From: Methylophilus sp. | GTDB taxonomy: Bacteria > Pseudomonadota > Gammaproteobacteria > Burkholderiales > Methylophilaceae | Direction: 5' to 3' | DNA length: 5,561 bases | Assembly: GCA_027489475.1 (NCBI GenBank) | Contig: JAIXZQ010000305.1 | Coordinates: 1-5,561 of the forward strand | Shown here: piece by piece, positions 1-5,535 of the stretch | How positions within the stretch are numbered: the stretch's first letter is position 1 | How the letters are laid out: each line of letters opens with the position of its first letter | Notes under the pieces: generated by a model | Database searches by the model: none | The model's input: only the letters and a program-made list of their open reading frames with translations | Told to the model about the DNA's origin: nothing | Made by a program: the position numbers and the translations under genes

Positions 1-378
1 TGTCGAAACAGGCTTTGTTAGAAAGTCCGATGCCCTCAACCGCATGGCCTGAACCGCTACATCAAGACTTCCATTGCCGGTCACCACGATCATTTCGATC
101 GAACGCTGCAGGGCGAAGCGGGAAGCCACCTCCTCAAGCAAATCAAGGCCACCCATCATTGGCAAGTTCAGATCGGTGAGGACAATGCCGATGGAAGTCT
201 GCTGGCTCAGGATCTGCAAGGCAGTCGATACGTTGTCGGCAAGGATGGGCTCGTAGCCCAGCCCAGTCAGCAGTTCGCCGTAGGCCGTGAGAGTGGCGAG
301 GTCGTCTTCGACGACCAAAACCCTCGTTTCCGAGACGAGCCTGGCAGGCAGTTCCATTGTATCTTCTTTCGGTTCCAT
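1..378 (-). CDS. Response regulator, receiver domain (partial, runs off left edge)
   Basis: This minus-strand frame is open from the window edge and encodes a CheY-like receiver domain; the C-terminal part, and so the output function, lies outside. Counting from the ATG at 357, the acidic pair is E17/D18-D19 (VLVVEDD), the phosphoacceptor is D62 in TDLNLPMMGG, the switch Thr is T93 in VVTGNG, and the conserved Lys is K115 in FLTKP, so all residues needed for phosphorylation are present. Two in-frame starts are possible: ATG at 378 (adds MEPKEDT) or ATG at 357, which has a GAAAGAAG purine run upstream; a stop at 397-399 excludes anything longer. The gene is transcribed away from the DHp/H-NOX/HNOBA-kinase genes and shares its upstream region with them, so it is a candidate output for that kinase (inference). 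The output domain could be DNA-binding, c-di-GMP-related or absent; that cannot be decided here. Confidence 0.9.
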   Translation of the reverse strand, partial: MEPKEDTMELPARLVSETRVLVVEDDLATLTAYGELLTGLGYEPILADNVSTALQILSQQTSIGIVLTDLNLPMMGGLDLLEEVASRFALQRSIEMIVVTGNGSLDVAVQAMRLRASDFLTKPVST

Positions 379-461
379 GTCCGGGGCAAAATGCTCTTAA
401 GTGAGGTAGAATCGCTCAGGGTTTCCGCGTGCGCCCCCCCTGCCCGCGAGTTTCAACCACA

Positions 462-490
462 TTGGACTTAACATGGCACTCAATTTATCA
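462..490 (+). promoter_or_regulatory. Possible sigma70-type promoter for the H-NOX operon
   Basis: TTGGAC (462-467) and TTATCA (485-490) are separated by 17 bases and resemble weak -35 and -10 boxes. They lie in the divergent intergenic region about 130 bases before the first plus-strand gene. A transcript from here would carry a long leader. The match is loose, and no better candidate was seen by eye. Confidence 0.22.
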
Positions 491-514
491 GCCCGCCCGC
501 CCCAAACACTCAAT
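477..514. repeat. Spaced direct repeat CACTCAAT, possible operator
   Basis: The octamer CACTCAAT occurs at 477-484 and 507-514, exactly 30 bases apart, close to three helical turns. ATGGCA also occurs twice nearby, at 473-478 and 515-520. The first copy sits between the suggested -35 and -10 boxes. Same-face spacing in a divergent promoter region is what a cooperative regulator site could look like, but an 8-mer pair can arise by chance. The regulator is unknown. Confidence 0.3.
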
Positions 515-579
515 ATGGCATCATTTTTTCTGGATTAGCAGCATAAGCTGCAGCAATGGCAGCAAGGGCCGGGGGGAAC

Positions 580-613
580 CGGACCAAATTGAACCGAACG
601 GGGAAGGGGTCCG
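580..613 (+). promoter_or_regulatory. Possible leader hairpin over the DHp gene ribosome binding site
   Basis: CGGACC (580-585) and GGTCCG (608-613) are exact inverted repeats with a 22-base loop, just before the ATG at 620. The right arm overlaps the end of AAGGGG (604-609), the best Shine-Dalgarno candidate for that gene (10 bases before the ATG). Such a hairpin could reduce ribosome access. The loop is long and the stem short, so stability is uncertain. GAACCG also occurs twice in the left half (576-581 and 591-596). Confidence 0.25.
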
Positions 614-619
614 AGGGAA

Positions 620-817
620 ATGGTTGAACCATATGAGCTGATTCATGCGCTCAGTCAGCCTGTCAATGTCATTCGATTGACCGTGACCAACATCGGCGCG
701 CGATTGGCCTCCCGCCTTGAAGGGGATGACAAGGCGTATCTCGTGGATCGGCTGGCGTTGATCGAGGCGCAGATTGAGCGATTTGTCCAAATCGCCGAGC
801 AGGTCGACAGAGGCTGA
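620..817 (+). CDS. Small stand-alone DHp-like (HisKA) protein, putative phosphotransfer protein
   Basis: The 65-residue product resembles only the dimerisation/phosphoacceptor helical hairpin of a histidine kinase. Helix 1 (about residues 3-33) carries the H-box-like stretch ELIHALSQPVNVIRLTV with H9 as the candidate phosphoacceptor. Helix 2 (about 38-62) has the amphipathic pattern LVDRLALIEAQIERFVQIAE seen in kinases with a HELNQPL-type H box. There is no ATPase, sensor or membrane part, and the frame does not extend usefully in either direction. The residue after His is Ala instead of the usual Glu/Asp, which in kinases assists catalysis. The start ATG has AAGGGG 10 bases upstream. H-NOX begins 77 bases after its stop, so co-transcription is likely. 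Spo0B and ChpT are known DHp-based phosphotransferases; a similar role here, between the hybrid kinase and a response regulator, is inference. It could instead be a kinase remnant or a dominant dimerisation partner. Confidence 0.65.
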   Translation: MVEPYELIHALSQPVNVIRLTVTNIGARLASRLEGDDKAYLVDRLALIEAQIERFVQIAEQVDRG

Positions 818-894
818 TTCATGGCAGGTTCTGCGTAAGAAACTTCAAGCAGAGCAAGGCGTTGGTAGTTGAACGAAAGGCGAGAGCGGGCAGC

Positions 895-1431
895 ATGTAT
901 GGTTTGATCCATCGGTACCTCAAGGACCACATAATCGACAGCGCAGGCGAGGACGTTTGGCGGTCGATCGCGACGGAACTGCGCATTAGCCCGGCCGATC
1001 TGATCAGCCAGGAAGTTTACGACGACACGCTCACTTTCGAACTGGTTGAAGTTGCCTCACGCAGGCTTGGGCGCTCGGTCGACGATTGCCTCACTGCTTT
1101 CGGGCGTTTCTGGGTCCTGCGGGTGTCACAGGACACCTATCGTGCGGTGATGGATTTCACAGGGCGAGATCTCGTCACATTTCTCGGAAACCTTGATCGG
1201 ATGCATCATTCAGTTGCCGCCGTAATGACCAAAGCCAGACTGCCGAGCTTCACGCTGATCGAGCAAAAATCCGACCATTTACTTGTTCAATACAGGTCAG
1301 AACGGACTGGCCTGGAACCGTTCGTGTTGGGCCTTCTTGAAGGATTGCTAGAGTGGTTTTCAATTAAAGGTGAAGTGCAGCACCTAAATTCAGAAAACAA
1401 TGCCGCCGAGTTCTTGATAAAACTGCATTAA
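895..1431 (+). CDS. hnoX: H-NOX heme nitric-oxide sensor protein
   Basis: This is a complete stand-alone H-NOX (HNOB) domain of 178 residues, the usual length. It starts with the canonical MYGLI, follows with GEDVW (18-22) and has the AFGRFWV stretch at 68-74. The proximal heme ligand is predicted as H104 in NLDRMHHSV, the heme-distorting proline as P117 in LPSF, and the heme-propionate motif Y-x-S-x-R is complete as Y133, S135, R137. The Tyr that stabilises O2 in the Thermoanaerobacter protein falls on P142 here and its distal Trp on about L9, so selective NO binding without O2 is expected. The only cysteine is C65, so the C-terminal Cys zinc site of some H-NOX proteins is absent. ATG 895 was chosen over a TTG 33 bases upstream because MYGLI is the family N-terminus and GAGAG lies 8 bases before it. 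It is cytoplasmic and probably inhibits or switches the HNOBA kinase encoded 22 bases downstream. Confidence 0.95.
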   Translation: MYGLIHRYLKDHIIDSAGEDVWRSIATELRISPADLISQEVYDDTLTFELVEVASRRLGRSVDDCLTAFGRFWVLRVSQDTYRAVMDFTGRDLVTFLGNLDRMHHSVAAVMTKARLPSFTLIEQKSDHLLVQYRSERTGLEPFVLGLLEGLLEWFSIKGEVQHLNSENNAAEFLIKLH

Positions 1432-1453
1432 TTCGGTGCGCGAGTAAATTTTT

Positions 1454-3046
1454 ATGATGAAGATAAAACAGATTTTAGGATTGTTTCCAGCGTATATCAT
1501 GTTGAGTACCGATGGGAATATCCTGGAAACTGGACCATATTTCGACCGTTATAAGAATGATGTTCATCCCGGCGTCAGCTTTTTCGAAGTCTTCTCCTGC
1601 CAGACCCACTGGCGTCTCGAGGAGTTTTCCCGCGTCCCTGAGTTGGGTCATCCGATACGTCTGCATTTCCTGCAAAGTGGTGCGCTGCTGCAGGGTATGG
1701 TTATACCCGTGGCTGATAGGTATATCATTTTGGTCAACCTGATCCCCACGGCGGAGGCCATCATCAAGGGGGAGCTGCAGATTGATGATTTCGGGCTGGG
1801 CGATCCTCTCGCCTCGGGCATGCTTTCGATTATCATGCAGCAAGCCTCGCTGGAGGAGGCGCGCCAGAGTTCGCAGGCACTAGCCATAGAGCAGGAGCGG
1901 ACCAGCGCGTTGCTGGATCGGGTCAGCCGCATGGCTGGCTATGTAGCTCACGATTTCAACAACTTCCTTTCGATTATTGAGCTGAACAGCGATCTGCTTT
2001 TGCATGATCGCACCCTTGATGCACACCTGATACCGAAGGTGCAGATGATCAAGGAAACGGCGCAGCGCACATCCGAGACGACCTACTCGCTGATGACGCT
2101 GGCCAAACTCAAGTACGATTCACGGAGTTTGATCGACATTGACGAACTCGTCGAAAAGAATGGCAATTTCCTGAGAACCGTGGCCGGCCCGAACATCGAG
2201 CTGGTCGTGGATCTCAACGCCGCTGGACGACATGTCCATGCCGCAAAGGGAGCTCTCCTCAATTGCCTGGTCAACTTGGTAATCAATTCACGCGACAGCA
2301 TCGCGGAAACGGGGCGGATCGTTGTCTCGACGCGCGTGCAGCGAGATGAATCAAAGAGCGACCTGCCAGTTGGTGGCCCTCGTGCTGCAGAGCACGTTTG
2401 CATTGCGATAAATGATACCGGTTCGGGCATGACTGAGGAGGTCGCCCGCCAGGCTTTTGAACCTTTGTTCTCCACCAAAGCACGCGGCAATGGCATGGGC
2501 CTGGCATCTGTGCGCGAGTTTTGCCGGGAAATGGGAGGAGATGCGTCTCTTTGGACGCTCCCGAACATCGGAACCACGATTACGCTCCATTTGGCTGCAG
2601 TTTCAACTGCTGATTTGGCTGTGCCCCAGCGCTCGCCCGTGGAAGTGGATGATTATCGGTCGATAGAGGTTTCTGGACGCCCTTCTGCCGCCGAGGGCGC
2701 ATCAACCCGGAGTGTATTGGTTGTCGAGGACGAGCCATATGCAAGAGAAGCGCTCAAAGAAACGCTTGAGAATCTCGGCCTTCGCGTGGTTGTTGCCGCA
2801 TCTGGTAGCGAAGCCATCACGCATCTCAAGCGCGAGCGCTTCGACTTTCTGCTGGCTGACGTGATGATGCCGGGCATGAGCGGCCTCGTGTTGGCGCGCT
2901 GGGTGGCGCAGCGCAACCTGATCGAACAGATCGTGCTGATGAGCGGGCAATTGCCGGCGGCTGAAGCGCTTGATGCAAGCTGGCAGTTCATCAGGAAACC
3001 GCTCAACGAGCAACGCATCCGGGATGTCTTCTGCGCAATCAGCTAG
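1454..3046 (+). CDS. hnoK: H-NOX-associated hybrid histidine kinase (HNOBA-HisKA-HATPase-REC)
   Basis: This 530-residue soluble kinase has no visible membrane segment. Residues about 8-140 match the HNOBA domain (FPAYIMLSTDGNI, HPGVSFFEVF, LLQGMVIPV, then LQIDDFGLGDP and a coiled coil to about 155). The HisKA helix has H166 in AHDFNN. The ATPase domain shows N274/N278 (NLVINSRDS), DTGSGM (321-326), FEPLFSTK (335-342), GNGMGL (345-350) and NIGTTITL (371-378), all intact. A linker (about 382-417) leads to a receiver with E425/D426, phosphoacceptor D469 (LLADVMMPG), S497 and K515. HNOBA domains couple H-NOX to partner enzymes; in studied bacterial pairs NO-bound H-NOX represses kinase autophosphorylation. 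There is no HPt domain, so a separate phosphotransfer protein or direct reverse use of the receiver is expected. The start may be ATG 1454 or 1457; no strong Shine-Dalgarno precedes either, which suggests translation coupled to hnoX. Confidence 0.95.
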   Translation: MMKIKQILGLFPAYIMLSTDGNILETGPYFDRYKNDVHPGVSFFEVFSCQTHWRLEEFSRVPELGHPIRLHFLQSGALLQGMVIPVADRYIILVNLIPTAEAIIKGELQIDDFGLGDPLASGMLSIIMQQASLEEARQSSQALAIEQERTSALLDRVSRMAGYVAHDFNNFLSIIELNSDLLLHDRTLDAHLIPKVQMIKETAQRTSETTYSLMTLAKLKYDSRSLIDIDELVEKNGNFLRTVAGPNIELVVDLNAAGRHVHAAKGALLNCLVNLVINSRDSIAETGRIVVSTRVQRDESKSDLPVGGPRAAEHVCIAINDTGSGMTEEVARQAFEPLFSTKARGNGMGLASVREFCREMGGDASLWTLPNIGTTITLHLAAVSTADLAVPQRSPVEVDDYRSIEVSGRPSAAEGASTRSVLVVEDEPYAREALKETLENLGLRVVVAASGSEAITHLKRERFDFLLADVMMPGMSGLVLARWVAQRNLIEQIVLMSGQLPAAEALDASWQFIRKPLNEQRIRDVFCAIS

Positions 3047-3330
3047 CGCGTTTTCTAAGCGGGTGGAGTGCCTGCTGACCCGGAAAACCACGGTAAATCG
3101 GATTGCCCGCCCCCCCTTATTTGTGAATGCCCGTTCTCCGATGATCCGGCTGCAACGGCCGAGAGCAAAGGTTGGACCGTGGATTGAAATCAGCACCCCG
3201 TAAGTATCTGCTTAGCCCTTGCTCAGGCTATCCCAGGCAATTTGCGCTGACTTATCGGCCGCTTGAACAATAATTCAGTCGAGGCGGAAGCATGGGTCGG
3301 ACAGATAATCCAATATTCGGGGGCCAAGAC

Positions 3331-3510
3331 ATGGCATTATTGCGAAAAATTTTCAAATCTGAAGATGGTTCTACTGCTGTTGAATATGCCCTTATTGCGA
3401 TGCTTATCGGGATATCAATCATCACATCCCTTACAAACGTCCAAAAATCGGTGTCAAACACCATGACATATTCAAAAAATGCTTTAAATTCAGATGGAAA
3501 TGGTGAGTAA
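3331..3510 (+). CDS. flp: Flp/Fap-type pilin precursor (orphan)
   Basis: The 59-residue product has the full type IVb Flp pilin layout. A short basic leader (MALLRKIFKSEDG) is followed by the prepilin peptidase motif GSTAVEYALIA; cleavage is expected after G13, with E18-Y19 at positions 5-6 of the mature protein. A hydrophobic helix (about 20-35) and a short polar tail follow. After export and processing by a TadV/CpaA-type peptidase it would be assembled by a Tad machine to form adhesive fibres. No tad/cpa genes are in the window, so the machinery must be elsewhere. An in-frame ATG at 3292 (adds MGRTDNPIFGGQD) has the better Shine-Dalgarno (GAGG 3281-3284) and would give a 26-residue leader, also acceptable for the family; the shorter start matches common Flp N-termini. 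The gene and its 3' flank are AT-rich compared with the kinase upstream. Confidence 0.9.
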   Translation: MALLRKIFKSEDGSTAVEYALIAMLIGISIITSLTNVQKSVSNTMTYSKNALNSDGNGE

Positions 3511-3688
3511 TTGTCCAATAATTTTATGATAATTGTAATTCATGAGACATGGCTCTAAAGAAATAACCGTGAGCTTTTGTGATTGCATGCACTTATCGTG
3601 AAGCTTCTCTCGAGGCTGCCACTGCCTAGCGGTTGGATTCAGAGCCGTTGCTGCGCTCGACCAATAAAGAAAAACGCAACGATGGCTT

Positions 3689-4048
3689 GTGCTGCTGAAC
3701 CTGGAGGTGAAGCGACACAGGCCATTGTTTGTGCGTCAGGGCGTCCAAGGCGACATGGTTTCGACGCGGCACCCTGAACGAGCTCACGCCTTCGCCCTCT
3801 CCGCCATCCATGTCGCGGTCTCGACGCTAGATCTGCGCATGTCGGGCGCCATGGTGCAGCCGCTGTTGCACGAGCGCAACGCCCTTCCCCCAACTCCTCA
3901 GCAACAGGCCTGCGTGTTCGGCTGCTCCACGACCCCTGATCGCCGCCACTCAACCCATTCACCGCGCAGACTGGTCTCCTTGGCTCCAGCAGGCAACGTG
4001 CTGGCAGGAGGTATTCGGAAGATATCCTCGCGCATCCCAGTCAGATGA
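3689..4048 (+). pseudogene. Possible gene remnant of unknown function
   Basis: A 119-residue frame is open here, and its first half (roughly through residue 65) has mostly G or C at third codon positions, as real genes in this GC-rich genome do. The protein (for example PERAHAFALSAIHVAVS, then DLRMSGAMVQPLLHERNA) was not recognised. The second half is rich in Pro, Arg, Ser and Thr and looks non-coding, so a gene that lost its original ends would fit. No good ribosome binding site precedes the ATG. Overlapping minus-strand frames are Arg/Ala-rich and less convincing. It may simply be chance open reading in GC-rich DNA. Confidence 0.2.
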
Positions 4049-4158
4049 AAGGCCGCTAGCGCCTCCTCACCCGGAATGCGCAAAAATCAAAGACACTTAA
4101 GCAGCCGGTTTTCGCGCTCTTTATGGACGCCCCTTATTGAAGCGTCACATGCTCCAAA

Positions 4159-4188
4159 GCGTTGGCTTATCGAAAAAAGCCAAAACGC
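4159..4188 (+). promoter_or_regulatory. Imperfect stem-loop upstream of LuxR-type gene
   Basis: GCGTTGGCTT (4159-4168) pairs with AAGCCAAAACGC (4177-4188), leaving an 8-base loop and two bulged A residues. It ends 23 bases before the regulator's ATG at 4212. It could be an operator for autoregulation or an mRNA leader hairpin; no T-run follows, so a terminator is unlikely. Function is inferred from position only. Confidence 0.4.
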
Positions 4189-4211
4189 CGTCAACATAAG
4201 GTCGATTTGAG

Positions 4212-4880
4212 ATGATGAGCCGAAGGACAAATTTGCACTCGTCTGATCACAACTTTTCCCTCCAGGAGAATTATCAGCCAGTTGCTGACTACGCACGCGA
4301 TTCAATCAAATTTTTTCCTGTGGAAGAATTGCAAAAAATCTTCCCATCCCCAACAGTTATTACAACTGAGAACCTGCGGCAGATTGTTTCTGAATCCAAA
4401 GAACCGGTATTTGAGGAGATTCTTGGCCAAAATGATGGCAGATATTTTTTCAAACAGGCCAAACACCGTGATTGTTTCTTGGAATTCATCGACAATCAAT
4501 CCAGTAAAATTTCATTTATAAGAAATACAATCAAGATATTACCGCTATCCTCAGAGCAATATTGCGACAAAATTCTAAAGTTCAAATTTCTCTCAAAAAT
4601 AAATGACTCATTCATAATTGCAATATCTGTAATTGAGCTTGCCAAAATTGTTCCAATAGATCCAATTGTTATGAGAGATTTGTTTGGCATGACGCTCGCC
4701 GAAAGCAGAATTGCAATAAGTCTGCAAAATGGTTTCTCGGTGACAGATGCTGCGGATCAAATTGGCGTACGCGTTAGCACTGTCCGCGATCAATTAAGCA
4801 GTATTTTTGCGAAAACTGCAACATCACGCCAATCAGAGCTAATATCTCTCTTAAGTCGCCTGGAACTGGTCATGGCCTGA
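4212..4880 (+). CDS. LuxR-type helix-turn-helix transcriptional regulator, AT-rich
   Basis: The 222-residue product ends in a clear LuxR-type HTH at about residues 157-217: FGMTLAESRIAISLQNG, FSVTDAADQIGVRVSTVRDQL as the HTH core, and SSIFAKTATSRQSEL. This matches an alphaproteobacterial class whose domain ends in a KT-x5-RQ(A/S)EL pattern. The N-terminal 150 residues show no receiver, autoinducer-binding or membrane motif I can name; a diverged PAS-like sensor is possible. The start is ATG 4212 or 4215; AAGG lies about 10 bases before the first. Base composition is far lower in G+C than the kinase gene (30% in one 60-base line against 65%), with A/T-ending codons throughout, which suggests horizontal origin or long relaxed selection. 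It follows the pilin gene on the same strand by about 700 bases, so control of the pilin is possible but unsupported. The stem-loop just upstream may serve autoregulation. Confidence 0.85.
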   Translation: MMSRRTNLHSSDHNFSLQENYQPVADYARDSIKFFPVEELQKIFPSPTVITTENLRQIVSESKEPVFEEILGQNDGRYFFKQAKHRDCFLEFIDNQSSKISFIRNTIKILPLSSEQYCDKILKFKFLSKINDSFIIAISVIELAKIVPIDPIVMRDLFGMTLAESRIAISLQNGFSVTDAADQIGVRVSTVRDQLSSIFAKTATSRQSELISLLSRLELVMA

Positions 4881-4996
4881 CGTGCCTTTGGATGAATTCA
4901 ACGGAAACGAGCCACTTCACTCCGTCGGATACATCCACCCAGCTCCAGCGTGAGAGGTTGATCCAGTGCCGCCCGAACGCGACCGGGGCACCAAAT

Positions 4997-5009
4997 GCTG
5001 CCTGGCAGC
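4997..5009. promoter_or_regulatory. 13-bp palindrome upstream of sciP
   Basis: GCTGCC-T-GGCAGC is a perfect inverted repeat with a one-base centre, 21 bases before the sciP start. It could be a dimeric operator or a small mRNA hairpin in the leader. No CtrA half-site pair (TTAA-N7-TTAA) and no GANTC methylation site was found between 4881 and 5030, although sciP in Caulobacter is under CtrA control. Confidence 0.35.
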
Positions 5010-5030
5010 GTTGACCAGACGAGACATCAC

Positions 5031-5327
5031 ATGATCAAGAACAACCGCAACAAGCCGCCAAAGGTCATCGGCCCCCTGGGGGAGACGCTAGCCCTCGATA
5101 ATCTGCCGCCGCCCTCACTGAACCGATGGGTCATTCGCCGCAAAGCCGAAGTCGTGGCCGCAGTTAACGGCGGCTTGCTGACAATCGATGAAGCTTGTGT
5201 CCGGTACGGCCTTACACTGGAAGAGTTCGCATCCTGGCAGCGTGCGGTTGACCGTTCGGGCATGCAGGGCCTGCGCGTTACCCGCATCCAGCATTACCGC
5301 AATCTCTACGAACGCGGCCTCAGGTAG
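5031..5327 (+). CDS. sciP: SciP, small CtrA-inhibitory HTH protein (DUF1153)
   Basis: The 98-residue product is a typical SciP/DUF1153 protein: PPKVIGPLGETLALDNLPPP (9-28), RWVIRRKAEVVAAVNGGLLT (32-51) and a helix-turn-helix region running through IDEACVRYGLTLEEFASWQ, then the conserved GMQGLRVTRIQHYR tail (77-90). In Caulobacter SciP binds the cell-cycle regulator CtrA and prevents activation of CtrA-dependent promoters after division, so the gene marks a CtrA-regulated cell cycle or motility network. ATG 5031 was chosen because MIKN followed by PPKVIGP fits the family; an in-frame ATG at 4995 lies at the edge of the palindrome and would add 12 residues unlike the family. No strong ribosome binding site is seen (GACGAGAC upstream). 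GCGGCC (5314-5319) and GGCCGC (5330-5335) form a hairpin across the stop codon without a T-run. The gene stands alone, pointing towards the convergent tRNA gene. Confidence 0.95.
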   Translation: MIKNNRNKPPKVIGPLGETLALDNLPPPSLNRWVIRRKAEVVAAVNGGLLTIDEACVRYGLTLEEFASWQRAVDRSGMQGLRVTRIQHYRNLYERGLR

Positions 5328-5444
5328 CCGGCCGCAGCACGGGCATCAGCCAAGCCAATATGCTCCAGCGAGCCTGTTCCGATATCGCAGCGATTGCCGC
5401 CATATTGCATCCGGACATTAGTGAATTGGTCTGGATCGGCTAGA

Positions 5445-5535
5445 TGGCGGAGCGGGAGGGATTCGAACCCTCGATACGCTTTTGGCGTATACTCACTTTC
5501 CAGGCGAGCGCCTTCGACCACTCGGCCACCGCTCC
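5445..5535 (-). tRNA. tRNA-Ser (anticodon GGA)
   Basis: Read on the minus strand, the acceptor stem GGAGCGG/CCGCTCC pairs perfectly, the discriminator is G and the CCA end is encoded (5445-5447). The anticodon stem CTCGC/GTGAG encloses the loop CTGGAAA, giving anticodon GGA for UCC/UCU serine codons. A long variable arm (ATACGC - CAAAA - GCGTAT), diagnostic of class II tRNA such as Ser, precedes the T arm GAGGG-TTCGAAT-CCCTC. Its 3' end faces sciP. No copy of the tRNA 3' end that would mark an integration site was seen elsewhere in the window. Confidence 0.98.

Larger units (their letters stand above)
3511..4211. other. Gene-poor stretch between pilin and LuxR-type regulator
   Basis: No convincing intact gene was found on either strand in these 700 bases. 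The first 80 bases are AT-rich and resemble the pilin flank. The centre (about 3690-4050) is GC-rich and holds one open plus-strand frame listed separately as a possible remnant. The last 160 bases become AT-rich again and carry a stem-loop before the regulator. No transposase motif, terminal inverted repeat, CRISPR-like repeat or tRNA was recognised. Confidence 0.5.

Noticed and set aside
473..535. Sigma54 promoter from TGGCAC (475) or TGGCAT (516)
   Set aside because: Neither is followed by a TTGC element at the required spacing.
862..894. TTG start giving an 11-residue extension of H-NOX
   Set aside because: H-NOX proteins start at or next to MYGLI, and ATG 895 has a ribosome binding site-like GAGAG at proper spacing.
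521..930. Minus-strand open frames opposite the DHp gene and its flanks
   Set aside because: They are low-complexity, Ser/Arg-rich antisense readings of a plus-strand gene with recognisable domain similarity.
2083..3196. Long minus-strand open frames opposite the hybrid kinase
   Set aside because: They lie antisense to unambiguous HATPase and receiver motifs and show no recognisable domain.
3551..3578. GGCTC...GAGC-TTTT as a terminator after the pilin gene
   Set aside because: The stem is only four base pairs with a 15-base loop, too weak to call.
3639..3962. Minus-strand open frame in the gene-poor tract
   Set aside because: Arg/Ala-rich composition with no motif; it looks like a shadow of the GC-rich plus-strand frame or chance.
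4087..4305. Minus-strand 72-residue open frame before and across the LuxR-type start
   Set aside because: It overlaps the 5' end of a real gene and its stem-loop, with no domain or ribosome binding site support.
4995..5030. ATG at 4995 as the sciP start
   Set aside because: The added residues do not resemble SciP N-termini and the codon abuts the 13-bp palindrome.
5314..5335. GCGGCC/GGCCGC hairpin at the sciP stop as a Rho-independent terminator
   Set aside because: No T-run follows on either strand; at most it is a weak hairpin.
5445..5535. tRNA-Ser as an integration site for an island to its left
   Set aside because: No integrase and no direct copy of the tRNA 3' end were seen, and the adjacent gene is core sciP.
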